This document shows positions 51,210 to 63,330 of a stretch of DNA of 64,000 bases, piece after piece. The position numbers were made by a program, and so were the translations under genes. Position 1 is the first letter of the stretch. Each line of letters starts with the position of its first letter. Below the pieces are notes generated by a model. It saw only the letters and a list, made by a program, of their open reading frames with translations. It had not been told where the DNA came from and made no database searches. This stretch comes from Siphonodentalium dalli (Eukaryota > Mollusca > Scaphopoda > Gadilida > Siphonodentaliidae), in NCBI GenBank assembly GCA_032622095.1, contig CP136067.1, forward strand, positions 45,365,549 through 45,429,548, written 5' to 3'.

Positions 51210-53120
51210 ATTTAGTCACCTGGGGTCAGCATCACCAAGTGCATGACACTCATTGGATAAAGTTACCTCTATCTTTTTATCAGTGCCTCATTACGTCACC
51301 TGATGTCAACGTGCGACACCTATCCCATTACTCCCCCCGCGTCAAATACCAATATGTGTGCCAATTTTAACACATATTTTGATAATCTATGTTAATATAG
51401 GTTTTATTTGTCCCCATTGCAGTCACCGAGGTCAAATGTGCCTATTCACGTGACCACATGTGTACCAGTTTCCTACATCGTTTTAGCTGACAAGGAACCC
51501 TCTTTATTATCATATAATTGTCCCCGTTTATGTCGCCTGAGATCAAAGACGCCTATCCCATGATATTCCCTTGGTTATGTGACTCATGTCTACCATTGTC
51601 CCTATACATATTGTCTAAGGTGACAAGGAACGCTCTTTGTTGCTCACATATTAGCCGCCGTTTAAGTCATCTGAGGTCGAAGGCGCCTATCCCATGACAG
51701 AATAGACTAGAATAGAATAGAATATGTATTGCAATACACCAGATATATAGGCAGTTGCAAGTTACAAAATGAATTAAAACTTAAAACATGTAAATACAAA
51801 CGAAAATAAATTGTGTTCAATATAACTGTTTGATGCAATGCATCGCCATTCAACTACCACCAATAACTTCTCATGTTTATCACTATAATATACTAAACTT
51901 TCAAAGACCCCTTCTGAGAAAGAACAACCGGATCATGTTGTATACGGTATTTATAATCTTTGCTTCATCATTTATCATAATCGTTTGAAATTGTTCCCTA
52001 TCGCTCATTTTTAAAAATTCACCATTATTTTCTTGAATATCTCGAAGTAGTCTTGCCCTGAGATCAGAGTATGCACTGCACTCGATGACAAAATGATATT
52101 CAGTTTCAACACGTGCCTGATCGCACATTTTACACAATCTGTTTTAACTGGAGTTTTCGGTTGTTTATGTCTACCTTAAATTCTATTTCCAAATTGTGAT
52201 TACTAATACGAAGTCTTGTAAACATTTCTCGCGCTTCGTGGCATCGTGTATGGTCGAGGAAAGGCTCCATTATATACTTATCCTTAACAGATCTATACGT
52301 ACGAAGCTTATTTGCACCAGACGATTTTTCATCATCGTATGTATCGCGTATAAATTTCTCGATATGTCTTGATATCAAATCATTCGCTATATATTTGTCA
52401 TTTGCAATTAGTTTTCCGATGTCATTAACTTTTCTGTTATATGTTGCTAAAATTTACATCCAAGACTAATTTAGTGTTGGGTAATGTACACTTTAGTGAT
52501 TCAGAGAATGAATCAGAAAGTATACCTGTATCTTTTATCTGCGAAATTCTATTCATATATTTGAAAAGCTGAACAATCGCGTCATTGGTTATTGGGAACC
52601 GACCTAGCTCGGCTCTAGAAGCATGGTTAGATCCTTTCTGGTTTATACCTAATATTCGTTTACAGAATTTCAGGTGTGATTGTTCACATGGGTTATTATC
52701 AGTACAACGAAAATTTAGATTGGTTGACCAAACTCATATAACAGAATGGGTTTAATAAGTTTATCGAATAACTTATATTTTGTACTTAGAGTTAAGTTTA
52801 TCCGTGACTTTATTGACTTTGTTAAGAAAAACATAGCTTTGATTACTTTTGAATTTATGTTTTCCTGTGTTTTTCATCCTCCCAGTAGAACTTAATGTAA
52901 CACATAAGTATTTATACTCGTCTGCCATATCGCCAATATGGTATAAAGTATCTGTTTTAACTTTACGTTGTCGAAAGACCATGCATTTTGTTTTTTTTCA
53001 GAATTTATTTGAAGATTATTATTTATAGATATGTCCCTGGCCATGTGACCCCTGTGTACCAATTTTCGTACATAACGTCTACGCTGATAAGGGACGCTCT
53101 TTATTGCTCATATATGATAA
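51210..53120. repeat. Degenerate tandem repeat split by a LINE insertion
   Basis: Units of about 120-135 bases (TGATGTCAACGTGCGAC, GCCTATCCCATGA, GTGTACCA, GACAAGGAACGCTCTTT) run from 51210 to 51700 and resume at 53027. The LINE remnant sits between them. Confidence 0.7.
51700..53010 (-). pseudogene. LINE C-terminal remnant with ATTCT tail
   Basis: Minus-strand pieces in several frames read MVFRQRKVKTDTLYHIGDMA then YKYLCVTLSSTG, then KLRTYRSVKDKYI and RLRISNHNLEIEFKVD, then the cysteine motif MCDQARVETEYHFVIEC. These are collinear with the C-terminal third of the 5777-9811 LINE. The 3' end is a short (ATTCT)n run at 51703-51725, the likely tail. Confidence 0.8.
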
Positions 53121-53121
53121 T

Positions 53122-53793
53122 ATATATTTTTCCTGTTATTAGTGTTTGTAAATAAAAATTAATATCAGCTATATATAGAAACCGAATGAGAAGAGATCCA
53201 GTTTTCTCTGAACTCGAAACACTCTTTGCAGGCCGAAGTCAAACGAACCAGATCGAATGCTCTCTCTATATAATTACAACTACTTTCGCTTAAATACGTG
53301 CATTTGATTGGTCAATATCCTTAGGTACGCTTGGTAGCGACAAACTCTATCAGCCGAGGGAAATGTCGTTTCCCGCATCACAAAGTGCAGTGATACTTTA
53401 AGCAATTTGGCGACATGCACCAACGTTCTCCTCACATTATGACGCCATTTCCTAAAAGCGTCCCTATTTACCATACCGTGAAAATAAAATTAACGAATTA
53501 TAGACAGATCAGTGAAACTATGAAATGCGATAATTTAGTTGGGGATAAAGGAATGTTTTACATAACTATTCCACCATTAGTATCAGCATTTATCCAGCTT
53601 CGTGTCAATACTAAGATGACATGGTAGTGGTCATGAGAGCATGATGGAATGCACCTTTGTGGCGATTGTTTACTTTTCGAGTATCGAGTCGAATTATCTT
53701 TATGACAATATATGTTCTAGAATCGTTTTAAATAAGTGAAATTTACACCAGCAAGTACTGTTTAATAGTTTACGGGTGTGGTGTCTTGCTTTT
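53122..53793. other. Unassigned stretch
   Basis: Short open frames only. Confidence 0.35.
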
Positions 53794-53871
53794 GTATAGA
53801 AGTGTCTGATGCCGAACTACATGCTTCGCGAAATTATACAGTATGTAATTCGGCATCAGACACTTCTATAC
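53794..53871. repeat. 78-bp perfect-arm hairpin
   Basis: GTATAGAAGTGTCTGATGCC and GAA are repeated in exact inverse, with a loop of about 30 bases that is itself partly palindromic. Confidence 0.9.
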
Positions 53872-55740
53872 GCCGACAGATGCATCGAAAAGGACGTTGA
53901 TTGCATATATATAAACTGAAAGTACATTATTCTGAGAAGAGAACCTGTTTACTTGGAACTCGAAACACCCTTTCCCCGTCGATATTAAACGAACCAGAGT
54001 GGCTTACGATCATATAAATTGTGGTGTTCCTTGCAATTTTAAGACATCTGATGTCAACAGTACATATACCATGACACTCCCCGATCAATTCACCAATTTG
54101 TACATTTGTAAATGTTCAGCTCCGAGGGTCCAGCCGTTTGGTTATAGCCCGACAGACAAACAAACACAATTTAGTTTTATTAGTATAGATAGTCAAGTTA
54201 GTCATCACAATTTATAGTTGAAATTGTGCACATGGCTTGTTTTCTCCGTTACTGCATACATATAGAAAGTGTTTTATGCACCGGTTTCATATCCCGCGGC
54301 CATGTATTTGTGGACTGTTACTGCATGTACGGTGTATTCGTAAATGTTATGTGGTCACGTTTCGTGCAGAACAGTCCAAGTGGGATTGTACATTATAGCT
54401 GACATGCTAAAGTGCATGGAGAAACTATCCAATACATATACACTGAAACTTATATATGCCAGTATATATAACATACGGAACGGACCCTTATACATTTGAT
54501 TTGCATACAACACACATATTTTTTTTTTATCACGGATGCAGCTATATGACTCTCAAATCTGCCCAAATACTTTGAAACATGTCGTACACAATTCGACGAT
54601 AAAAGCATCAATCTTGTGTAGTAGATAACAATTGTTTCAACTATTAAAATGATATACGTTTTCTCCGTTACCGTACCTGTTGTGTTTTAGATTTTCCGTG
54701 TTTTGTGTCAGCAGTTTAAATTATGACCGATAAAATCGACCAAAGACACTTCATATAGTCACCAATAGAATGTACATTGCACAATTATCTGAATGCCAAC
54801 ATCTATATGTCATGATTTGTTAGGAAATTGAAATAATAACTGGCATACTAATGTGGAAATTAACTTCCATAAATCATCATTCACAGTCACCAACATCGAA
54901 GAAATTGGAAGAACACGGTGTGTGTCCATTGTAAAAATTAATGATTAGTCGGGTGCCAGATATCTACCACTGAAATACACAATACCAAAAGCCGGACCAT
55001 ATAGCCAATCCTCACTATCAGATATAATTGTTTCTGTGGTAACGGAAAAAAAAAATACAGAATACCATCATACTTTTCGGAGCATGAACAAAATGTTAAA
55101 CAAGAAGTCCCCGGTGCTCTTAATGAAGCAAAATATAACTTGAATATGGCATATTAAGTTTGTATGATCGTTATATGGATATATTACAAAAATAATTTCG
55201 AATTTTAAAACGAGACCCGTCCATTTAAGGAATTTCAGGCCTAATACGTTTTCAGATTTTTTGACCAGCTACTGTACATGTAGGAACCATTCAGCCTGTT
55301 CAACAAAAGACATCGAGTACGCGCAAATAAACATACATACGAGTCGCAGAAACAATGATATCCGACAGATATATAGCAATTTCCATTCACTGAGCAATTG
55401 TTATTATATGCCGCTATCGACTTTGAGACGATAATCGGTTACTAAAATGTTCTTTAACTTCCATGAAGTAGAAACTGAGACAGTTGTTGTCGGATTTTCT
55501 AATTTCGCGCATTACTAGAGACTGGTACTTGCCCCAATCGAACCAGCGGCCCGATTCGTAGTAACCTGACCTTTTCGTATGCATATTCTAGGCAATGAAC
55601 CTCTTCTTATGATCCAGCATCCGGGTCATCAGACATTCACCTCCACCAGATGTCGTCATGTACCTTTACATGAGAGCTATCGCAGTCTTCAATTATGTGC
55701 CAAACAATTACAGAGCAAAAATGAACTTACGCAACTTTAC
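53872..55740. other. Unassigned stretch
   Basis: It contains two further GTTTTCTCCGTTAC motifs at 54239 and 54658. No exon is supported. Confidence 0.35.
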
Positions 55741-55934
55741 CTAAAGTACTGAGGGTTCGGCCGTTCGGTCAATAAAACGGTCGCCATCAGACCGAAAAGC
55801 ATCTCCCCCTGCTTGCATCGTAGTTTTAATCGGACGATCCGAGTGTTTCCGGAAAATGTCGAGCAAAAGTCGGACTTTGGAAAGATAACCCACGCAAAAA
55901 GCGATGACGTATACACATGCACCAGATATAAACA
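55741..55934 (-). CDS. Candidate terminal exon of a membrane protein
   Basis: After a TTTTCTCGCAG acceptor the phase-1 frame reads VFISGACVYVIAFCVGYL, a good transmembrane helix. A basic stop-transfer tail follows (SKVRLLLDIFRKHSDRPIK) and ends EPSVL at TAG 55741-55743. A GTAAGT follows at 55731, which could start a 3' UTR intron. Upstream exons would be at higher coordinates, inside or beyond the hAT nest, and were not found. Confidence 0.4.
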
Positions 55935-56498
55935 CTGCGAGAAAACTTCTAATGTGTCACTTTTATACCACTTTTAGGTCTCTATATGGGAAATTTTCAC
56001 TTGGAAACGTATTGTAATTATGTAAATGAATCACGCACTTAAGATTTCTACGTCGGTTTGGTTTCCGGTGAGTATTTTAGTACGATTTGCGAAAAAAAAA
56101 TGTTTTTCCAAAATCATCTGATCATGATTGTTGGAACTGCTGACAAACCAAATTTGCGGGGTGAGTTGACACGTCATCGATATGTCGGCTTATCCACAAT
56201 TCACAGACGCAGTTAGAGTCTCGTCAAATTGTGCTTATTGCTTCAGAAAGCGACATATGTCTAGGTCTGGAGAACCTTTGGACTCAGTCAAAAGTGTTAA
56301 AACGACAATTATCTGATTATAATTTTTAATTTAAATTAAGACTAATTTTCAAATTTTGTAATTATATTACTGGAATAGATTAGAGTCTAGATTATACTAG
56401 TCTATAGTTAGTATAGATAATTAGATATGACATTAACACTTATAGTTATACTCAGCCAGAAGTTCCATTATACTCAGCCAGAAGTTCCACATTCCCTT
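55935..56498. other. Unassigned stretch with a short duplication
   Basis: A 21-base block ATACTCAGCCAGAAGTTCCA is duplicated in tandem at about 56447-56490. Otherwise AT-rich. Confidence 0.45.
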
Positions 56499-56526
56499 TA
56501 GTGCTGGGCGATATATACACATTAAT

Positions 56527-56648
56527 TATCGGTACAGTGAAGTGATATGGGCTGCAGTATCACGCCGAGTTAACGATGTCAGATCCGGCGATCTGACATC
56601 GTCAACGAGACGTGATACTGCAACCCTGATCACTTCACTGTACCGATA
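56527..56648. repeat. 122-bp foldback hairpin
   Basis: Arms TATCGGTACAGTGAAGTGA, CTGCAGTATCACG and ACGATGTCAGATC are each matched in inverse around a three-base centre CGG. Confidence 0.88.
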
Positions 56649-57015
56649 AAGCGTTTATTATATGACTAAGCTTACGACGATTATTCGATTAATCGACTAA
56701 CCTTCGGCAGGTGTGGTAGTCGACGGTTATTTACATTCGTCGACTAATCGCCAAAACAGGGGGGGGGTATGGTTGTGTACCGGTATTTAAGCAGTACTAT
56801 GCGCAAATACCATGCCTGGAAGTAAAAGTTAACAGCTTCCTTTGATAACGCAGCTGACGTTTGGCGGTCATATTCAAAGAGTTCGGTGTGCCTTTGATGT
56901 CGTGTTACAGGCTTGCCATTGTTTATACATTATATTTAACTGTAAACGTATCTTCCTATGGATCTGTAATTAGCGATCATCATATCCAAAATGGACGACG
57001 TGCATGGGACTGCAT

Positions 57016-58230
57016 TAGGGCCCTGCGAACCTTAAATTTTATGTCGAACCGAACATTGAAACCGAATCATTGTCTCGGTTTTGAATCGAACCGAACCTCG
57101 AATCCAAACACCGACCTTGTTGTCGTAGACTCAGGATAGAGTGGACAATCAGAAATGTCAGTGGACATTATTATAGTAAAATCAACGGTTATTTAATTAA
57201 TGCCCATCTACACAGCTACCGGTATAAGATAACTACACAACAAAGAATTATTTTATATTGGAGATGGGTAGTCAGTTTATTCGTCTGCGACTTTCGTTTC
57301 AAATCTACGCATTTTGTGTTCTGATATTTTCTGTTTTTGCAAGCGAATACGATTTTTTATCGGTAAGGTAACATACATGTACGTAGGGTCCCAAAATCAG
57401 CACTGAGCAGGTGGGGATTTTATCTTGTGAATAAATTAAGTACCCGTACGGCATGTTATTATTGTAATGTCGACACTCGGTAACTATTAACAGACTCGTC
57501 AATATATAACTGCGACGACAAAGATTAAAGCGTGCTGATGTCGTGTTGTAGCAATTGAGTGTCACAAGACAAAGCATACCAGGCTACATAATCATGTCAA
57601 TCATTTATGCTGATAAACAATGACCACACCTTCTCCTCACTGTGATTGGTCAAGCCAATTGTTGACACAGAAGTGCTGCCCGGAAATACCTATTCAGTTT
57701 CCGCCAGTTTACTGGCGGAATTCAAAAAAGCTTGTTCGATCTGTATTCATCAATAATCATAACTTATTCTGTCGTTCGTCAGGTATAATTATGGCTATTA
57801 GTAAAGTTATACGGAGAATAAAACAAACTTTGACAAGGTAGAACTTTGACTGAGATAGAAATGTTATAGTTTTACTAATTAATTATCACGAATTTGACAT
57901 GTCCGACCGGACCGTTTAGCGGGAACGGAATAAAGTTATGCCAAAAGACCCGTTCAAATGAAATATCACCCAGTTACCCCCGCCCGAGTAATGATCAAAT
58001 TTAATTATGTCAAATGTAAACATAAAATCATAGTATAACACAGTTGTATGTAAACCAATTAATATACGGTATATAATCAATAAACAATTCCCAGTACGCA
58101 AAATTTGCCCAATTTGCGGGACTAAAGAAAAGGTTCGATATAAACGAATCCCGTCTAAGGTTTCGAACTGGACCGAATCATCACGGGGGTTTCGAATCGA
58201 ACCGAACCTCGATCGGTTCGCAGGGGACTA
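57016..58230. mobile_element. 1215-bp non-autonomous hAT element
   Basis: Ends TAGGGCCCTGCGAACC and inverse TAGTCCCCTGCGAACC lie between perfect 8-bp duplications GACTGCAT (57008-57015 and 58231-58238). Sub-terminal GAACCGAACC-rich repeats are at both sides. No transposase frame. Confidence 0.9.
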
Positions 58231-58632
58231 GACTGCATCTATATTTCTTTTTTTCAAATTTCATACTGTAAAACGATCACCATTATTGATAATAATTGAC
58301 GAAGTCACAAAGTTCTCGGGACAGGAATGTTCAGTGTTACTAGACAGTTAATCAATAACAAGTTGGTGACATCACTTATTAGTGCTACATACATTACATT
58401 CTCCAACTTGGTAACGTATATACCCGCTGCACGATGCGTTGCGCACACTTTGAATATTAAACAAAACTAAAAGTGCAGCAACAGGCAGCGCGTACACACA
58501 CCGAAACCCGCGAAATAAAAATTAAGTGCTATAATATGTCAGGTGACGCAATCGGTACATAATGGAATTTTCTGCAAAACTAACTATAGTCCGTTTTCAA
58601 TAAGTATGTGACAATTCTGCATGCATTCATTT

Positions 58633-58888
58633 GGTAGAGGGGTAATGTCGCAAGAGCTATACTCGACCTTCACCTCAGAATTTGCATTCATGTTATATTC
58701 AACTAATTAACGGGTCTTTTTTGGGTGGTTTCTAGAACCCCAAAGTGGGTGGAACATCTTGATATATAAGTCAAATTGAACATGCGGGTGGAATGGAGTC
58801 GATTTGAGATTATAGATGTGTGCCCTATGAGTATACCATTTATCGAGGTCAAGGACGAGTATAGCTCTTGCGACATTACCCCGCTACC
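58633..58888. mobile_element. Mutator-like MITE, copy 2
   Basis: 256 bp, same ends and high identity to 47701-47960, between perfect 9-bp duplications CATTCATTT (58624-58632, 58889-58897). It lies inside the hAT nest. Confidence 0.86.
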
Positions 58889-59199
58889 CATTCATTTGGC
58901 ACCATGACCGCGATGTATGTTCACAGGAACATTGATTGACTGGACAGATATGTTTTTTATTTCTCGTCCGCGGGAATAACGATGAGGAGGGCGTTTACCT
59001 GCCGCGTAAATTTGAGTTTATGTGGCCAATGACAGGCGGAAGGCTCGGGAGCCTCAGGATGACAAGCCTACTGACTGACAGTTTATAACTGTGTTTAGAC
59101 TGGATGTAATGTAGTCATTGTAAATATCGATTTGATCACATCTTTACCTGGGTTCAATATAGGCCACATATATAAACGATTAATCGACTAACCGTCGAC

Positions 59200-59549
59200 T
59201 ATACCGCTATTCTCAAAGTAATTGACCAGAAAAACGGGGTGATACCCCGGTCATGACCGCGGTGATACCGGTAATAAATGGTAGCAGTATCGAGACGGTC
59301 ATGGCGGTGGAGTTACGGTATTGGGCGATAATGATACCGCTGTCTTTTAGCGGGCACCGCATTAATTTTGTTGAATACCGCAGTGATTTTCATGGAACTC
59401 TTTGAGGGGAGGTATTTGCTCACACATATTGTTCACGTTAACAAGCGGTATCAGTACCGCGGTATTAGAGGATACCGCGGTATAGTACCGCCATATTAAC
59501 GGGGTGACACCACGTTATTGGTGGTCAATTACTTTAAGTATAGCGGTAG
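59200..59549. mobile_element. Palindromic element rich in ACCGCGGTA
   Basis: Inverted ends of about 28 bases (TACCGCTAT, then AAAGTAATTGACCA) enclose many TACCGCGGTA and GATACCGC motifs. Target duplication is not clear. Confidence 0.6.
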
Positions 59550-59602
59550 CTGTCGATTAGTCGATTATGAAAACTCATAGTCGTGGCAACCCTAGATATG
59601 AC

Positions 59603-61500
59603 ACATTTTTGGTTCATCCCATGTCACAAAGGGCAAAACTACTTCGTTACACCATCACATGTCATCACCCGGACAAAAGTACTCCATTGAACATTTCTAG
59701 TCATCACCCGAAACTCCCAATTTAAGGCCAATGTCGAGGAACTATTTTTTGTTGAATTTGGGGGTGATTCGCATAATAATACAAAACAAATCTTTCGTAA
59801 TAAGTCTTAATAGTTTAATTTTCGAACAAAAACATGTTCTGATAAATAGTTCCCAACTTCCGGTGACCTAATTTCACGGGATACTGATACGGAATTCAAA
59901 GGATACTGATACGGAATTCATAGAATACCGATACGGCTCACAACCAGACAAGTGTTTTCCGACTGCTCGTAATTTATCGCCAAACAATAGTGGTATTTGT
60001 AAGGGATTAGTGGTAGTCATATAATAAGACAATATATCGGGTATAGCCAGTTTTAATTTTGATATCGTCAATAATATCGTCTGAAATAAAAATATCGTAA
60101 TACCGTCCCAAGTTGTAATATTCTCCATGTAGGTTGAAACCCATCATATGGTCCCAACAAACAGGGAAGTTAGAGTAAATATAATAGTCCCAAACTTCCC
60201 GGAAACACACAGTCGAAAAAGTTTTAAAACATCGGAGCACGTGCTTGTCAAGTTGGATATGCTTCATCGGAAACATCAAAGCGCTAGCAACAGTTGGCTA
60301 CATTGTGAGATGATTGGTACATGTATGTCGCGCGCATGTGACTAGCACAATGACCTCCTTTTCTAGGTTGGTGTAGCTTGCTCTGTCAACCATAACCGGT
60401 TGCTTGGAGACGGATTACCATGTTAGATTTTATATTGACCCCACTAGCTGATTGTGTCGATGTGTGCAAATTGCCAATAAAATGATTTTGTGGGCATGTG
60501 CCGTACGGATCATGGCTTTGCTAGCGCTTCAACAAATGTCACAAACAAATAAATTGAACATGTCTATATTTATTATCCTCGGCTAAAATAATGCCGACGC
60601 AAATTCATTTCACGTCAGCTTTTGCCTCGGCACTGCACATTGCCAACGCTAATTCCCAGGGCTGCTGTATATGTATATTGAAGTCTCACGGTGCTACCAA
60701 CTACCAATTCCCACTAATAAATAATCTCACAAACAACCAATTCCTCACTAATAAATATAATTGCAATTTGAAACCAAATGCGGTGTTTAATATTTAAGCT
60801 CTATGGTCGAAGGGATATAACTCTAAAAATTTATGCGATCTGAAAACGCACGTGGGCCTTGTTATATGATTATATCCCTTTGTTTCAACCCATATGCGGA
60901 TCCTGCTTAACTCTCAATCACTGATTCATGTTACATGTACATGTCAGTAATAGGTGCGTGCTATATACCGGTACATGTACCCTGTAGGTAGGTGAGAACT
61001 ACCTATTCCCCTATTAACAGATCAAATTAGCCGACAGTTGTTTATAAACCGCATCTCATCCTCCTGACATCTCACATATGGCAACAATAACACGTGCATG
61101 AGTATGCATGATTGTTTGAACAGTATTTATTATCAGTTATCACTGTTCACTAATTATGACAATTGTCATCGAAACGGTGCTTTGAACACTGCTTACAGTT
61201 TATATTATGCCTGACCAAATTTGAAAGGAGTTGAAAGTTGTTGTGTTTGCCGTTGGCAAACTGTCAATTGTTGCAGAAGAGTGCTCATTATACTGTGATG
61301 TTACTGATGTACAATCAATGTTCAATACACATTTACTCATCAACCTTGTATTGCCCACAAATCGTAAATAAAATGTAGGGATGAATTGTGCAAACTTTAT
61401 TCATGAAATATTGCAATTTGCATATATTATACATTGTACTTACCAATTGTTATATGCCAAAATAATACCGCGATATCGTTTATCGCGATGTCACCATAAT
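59603..61500. other. Non-coding body of the outer hAT-like element
   Basis: It contains a short GGATACTGATACGGAATTCA duplication at 59878-59930. Several open frames (60007-60279 minus is the longest) show no recognisable domain. Confidence 0.35.
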
Positions 61501-61775
61501 ATCGTGATATTTTTTTGGGCCAATATCGCCCAGCCTTAATTCGTTTCCACTGAAAAAAACAAAAGGTTACATGTGCTGACACATTATGCAGTAGGTCCCT
61601 ACAATTGCGTAGATCCTGGCATACATGTGTAGGTCCCTCAATTTGCGTAGGTTCCTATAGTAATGCCATAGTACATGCTTGGTTGACTGATTCCCAAACC
61701 TAATAGGTTTGTTTGCTTAGTAATACAAACACTTCAGAGAATGAACCCTGACTAAAATTAAGGGATTTCTGATTT

Positions 61776-61864
61776 GAACGCTTTGTGTCATCACCAAAGT
61801 TAAGCAATGTCGAGCTCAGTTAGCCCTTGGATGGGTGACCAGTGGCAATTTCGGGTGTTGCCAA
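61776..61864 (+). repeat. 5S-rRNA-like segment (5S-derived SINE or pseudogene)
   Basis: AAGTTAAGCAATGTCGAGC and TTAGCCCTTGGATGGGTGACC match the internal control region of 5S rRNA, followed by GGGTGTTGCC. The first third and the closing stem do not match, so this is not an intact 5S gene. A 5S-promoter SINE is the likelier source. Confidence 0.7.
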
Positions 61865-62391
61865 CTTTTAGTGTGACTCCAGCACTTTTTTCGCGTTCTG
61901 TTACACAAAGTGAATTAAAATACAGTAATAAAGCATTGGATATTTTGTACAGAGACTATTCTTACAGATTAATTGGTCGTTTTGTACCAGTTCGGTACAA
62001 TGGCCTGTGATATGATATCCTGTGATTAAATTAAAATGCATGCACCGTAACTGACTGAATATTCCCTTTGTTCTTGTTTGAAGAAACCTCGCGAGTCATC
62101 TGGTGTTTGAATTTGAAACAGAATCTCAATATGGCACATTGTGCACACGATTAAATGTACTTGCAGTAAATCGTATGCATTGCTGTTTGTTCATGGCGAC
62201 AAACTGTATACCGGTACTTCACTTATGGTGAATAAATAATTAGGGTCGTTCAGGTTCCCTGAACAAAATCATTAATTGTCCTCAGCCCTAGAGGTTTCTA
62301 ATTGGTAGAAGTCACTCCCCTGTTTGGGTATCAGGGAGAAGTAGACTCATCAGGGAAAATTAACAATGGCTGAAGTTAAATTTATAGCCGA
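61865..62391. other. Unassigned stretch after the 5S-like segment
   Basis: It could contain the body of a SINE, but no tail or target duplication was identified. Confidence 0.35.
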
Positions 62392-62473
62392 TATCACCCT
62401 TCTAAAGGCGCCCCAGGCCACAAGCCCCTCCGACGCTGAATAAAGACTCCCAAAGGGAGCCTGTTTCAGCTAG
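62392..62473 (+). mobile_element. Helitron-like 3' end fragment
   Basis: CCCTCCGACGCTGAATAAAG, then the hairpin CTCCCAAAGGGAG, then CCTGTTTCAGCTAG followed by T at 62474. The same end as 137-165 (inverse) and 23470-23495. The 5' part is missing. Confidence 0.65.
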
Positions 62474-62891
62474 TCTTCTTATATTACCATAGTCCTTCAG
62501 AATTTGGGCTTAAAGATATGGCATTCGTGGTGGGTAAAGCTAAAAAATAATACAAAGGTTAAGCTTTTCAAATCATTAGCAACAAGAAGAACATGAAAAA
62601 TTCGATAGAATTTGTTCTTATTTTCATTCTCAATACCGATAATTCCCCAGTTACGATATACACTTAACATCATGTTGAAATCTTTGTTTACAACTTTACA
62701 TACATGTACCGTACACAAGTTAACAGTAGAGTAAAATATGGCATACATGTACATGTATACATGTATGGTGATACCTGGTTCAAATTGGAATTCCCGCAAC
62801 TACTAGTCTTGATTTTCAGTGTTAAACAATATAAATCCATTAGCACAGGCTACAGGCCGTACTGTTGTTCTTATCATTATCAAATTTGTCA

Positions 62892-62972
62892 TGGCATAGC
62901 AGGCTAGCATCACCAAATTCACCCTCTGGGGACCTCATTCTGCAAATGACAGACACCCTATTTCAAGGCTTG
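62892..62972. repeat. Right-end fragment of the 3921-4174 MITE family
   Basis: GCTAGCATCACCAAATTCAC, GACCTCATTCTGCAAATGAC and the end TTTCAAGGCTTG are all present. The left half is absent. Confidence 0.75.
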
Positions 62973-63014
62973 GACCTCTTTGTGGAGCCTCAAATTTTTA
63001 GCAAATTTTTTTTT

Positions 63015-63330
63015 TAAACATGGCCGCCAGCAGCCATCATGGATTTAAAATTTGGATTCATCGGCACAGCCCGCATTTATTGGAGAATTGATGGGAGATA
63101 TCGAATTTGAGCAATTTTCGATGAAAAACATTGCTGCCATCTTGGATTTTACTCATTGCATGACTTAATTCTTTGGCACAACCTACAGACAACACCCGAT
63201 TTAATATGATTCTTCGAGGTGACCACTACATGTAGTTTGGAGCCATCAAATGTTTCTGAATTTTGTTGAGAAAACAGGGCTGCCATCTTGGAGTTTACTC
63301 TTTATATGACTAAATCCTTTGGGACACCCT
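63015..63330. repeat. Decayed ~110-180-bp tandem repeat
   Basis: The phrase TGCCATCTTGGATTTTACTC with a following GACTTAATTCTTTGG recurs in altered form at 63022, 63130 and 63280. Confidence 0.5.

Larger units (their letters stand above)
56667..59594. mobile_element. hAT-like element, second level of the nest
   Basis: Ends TAAGCTTACGACGATTA and inverse TAGGGTTGCCACGACTA, both followed by a CGATTAATCGACTAA motif. Flanks TATATGAC (56659-56666) and GATATGAC (59595-59602) agree at seven of eight. It contains the 57016 hAT, the 58633 MITE and the 59200 palindrome. Confidence 0.7.
56499..61537. mobile_element. Outermost hAT-like element of the nest
   Basis: Ends TAGTGCTGGGCGATAT and inverse TAAGGCTGGGCGATAT, with flanks ATTCCCTT and ATTCGTTT matching at six of eight bases. 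It is about 5 kb because other elements lie inside. No transposase is seen. Confidence 0.55.

Noticed and set aside
61776-61864. Functional 5S rRNA gene
   Set aside because: Only the internal control region matches; the 5' third and the closing stem do not.
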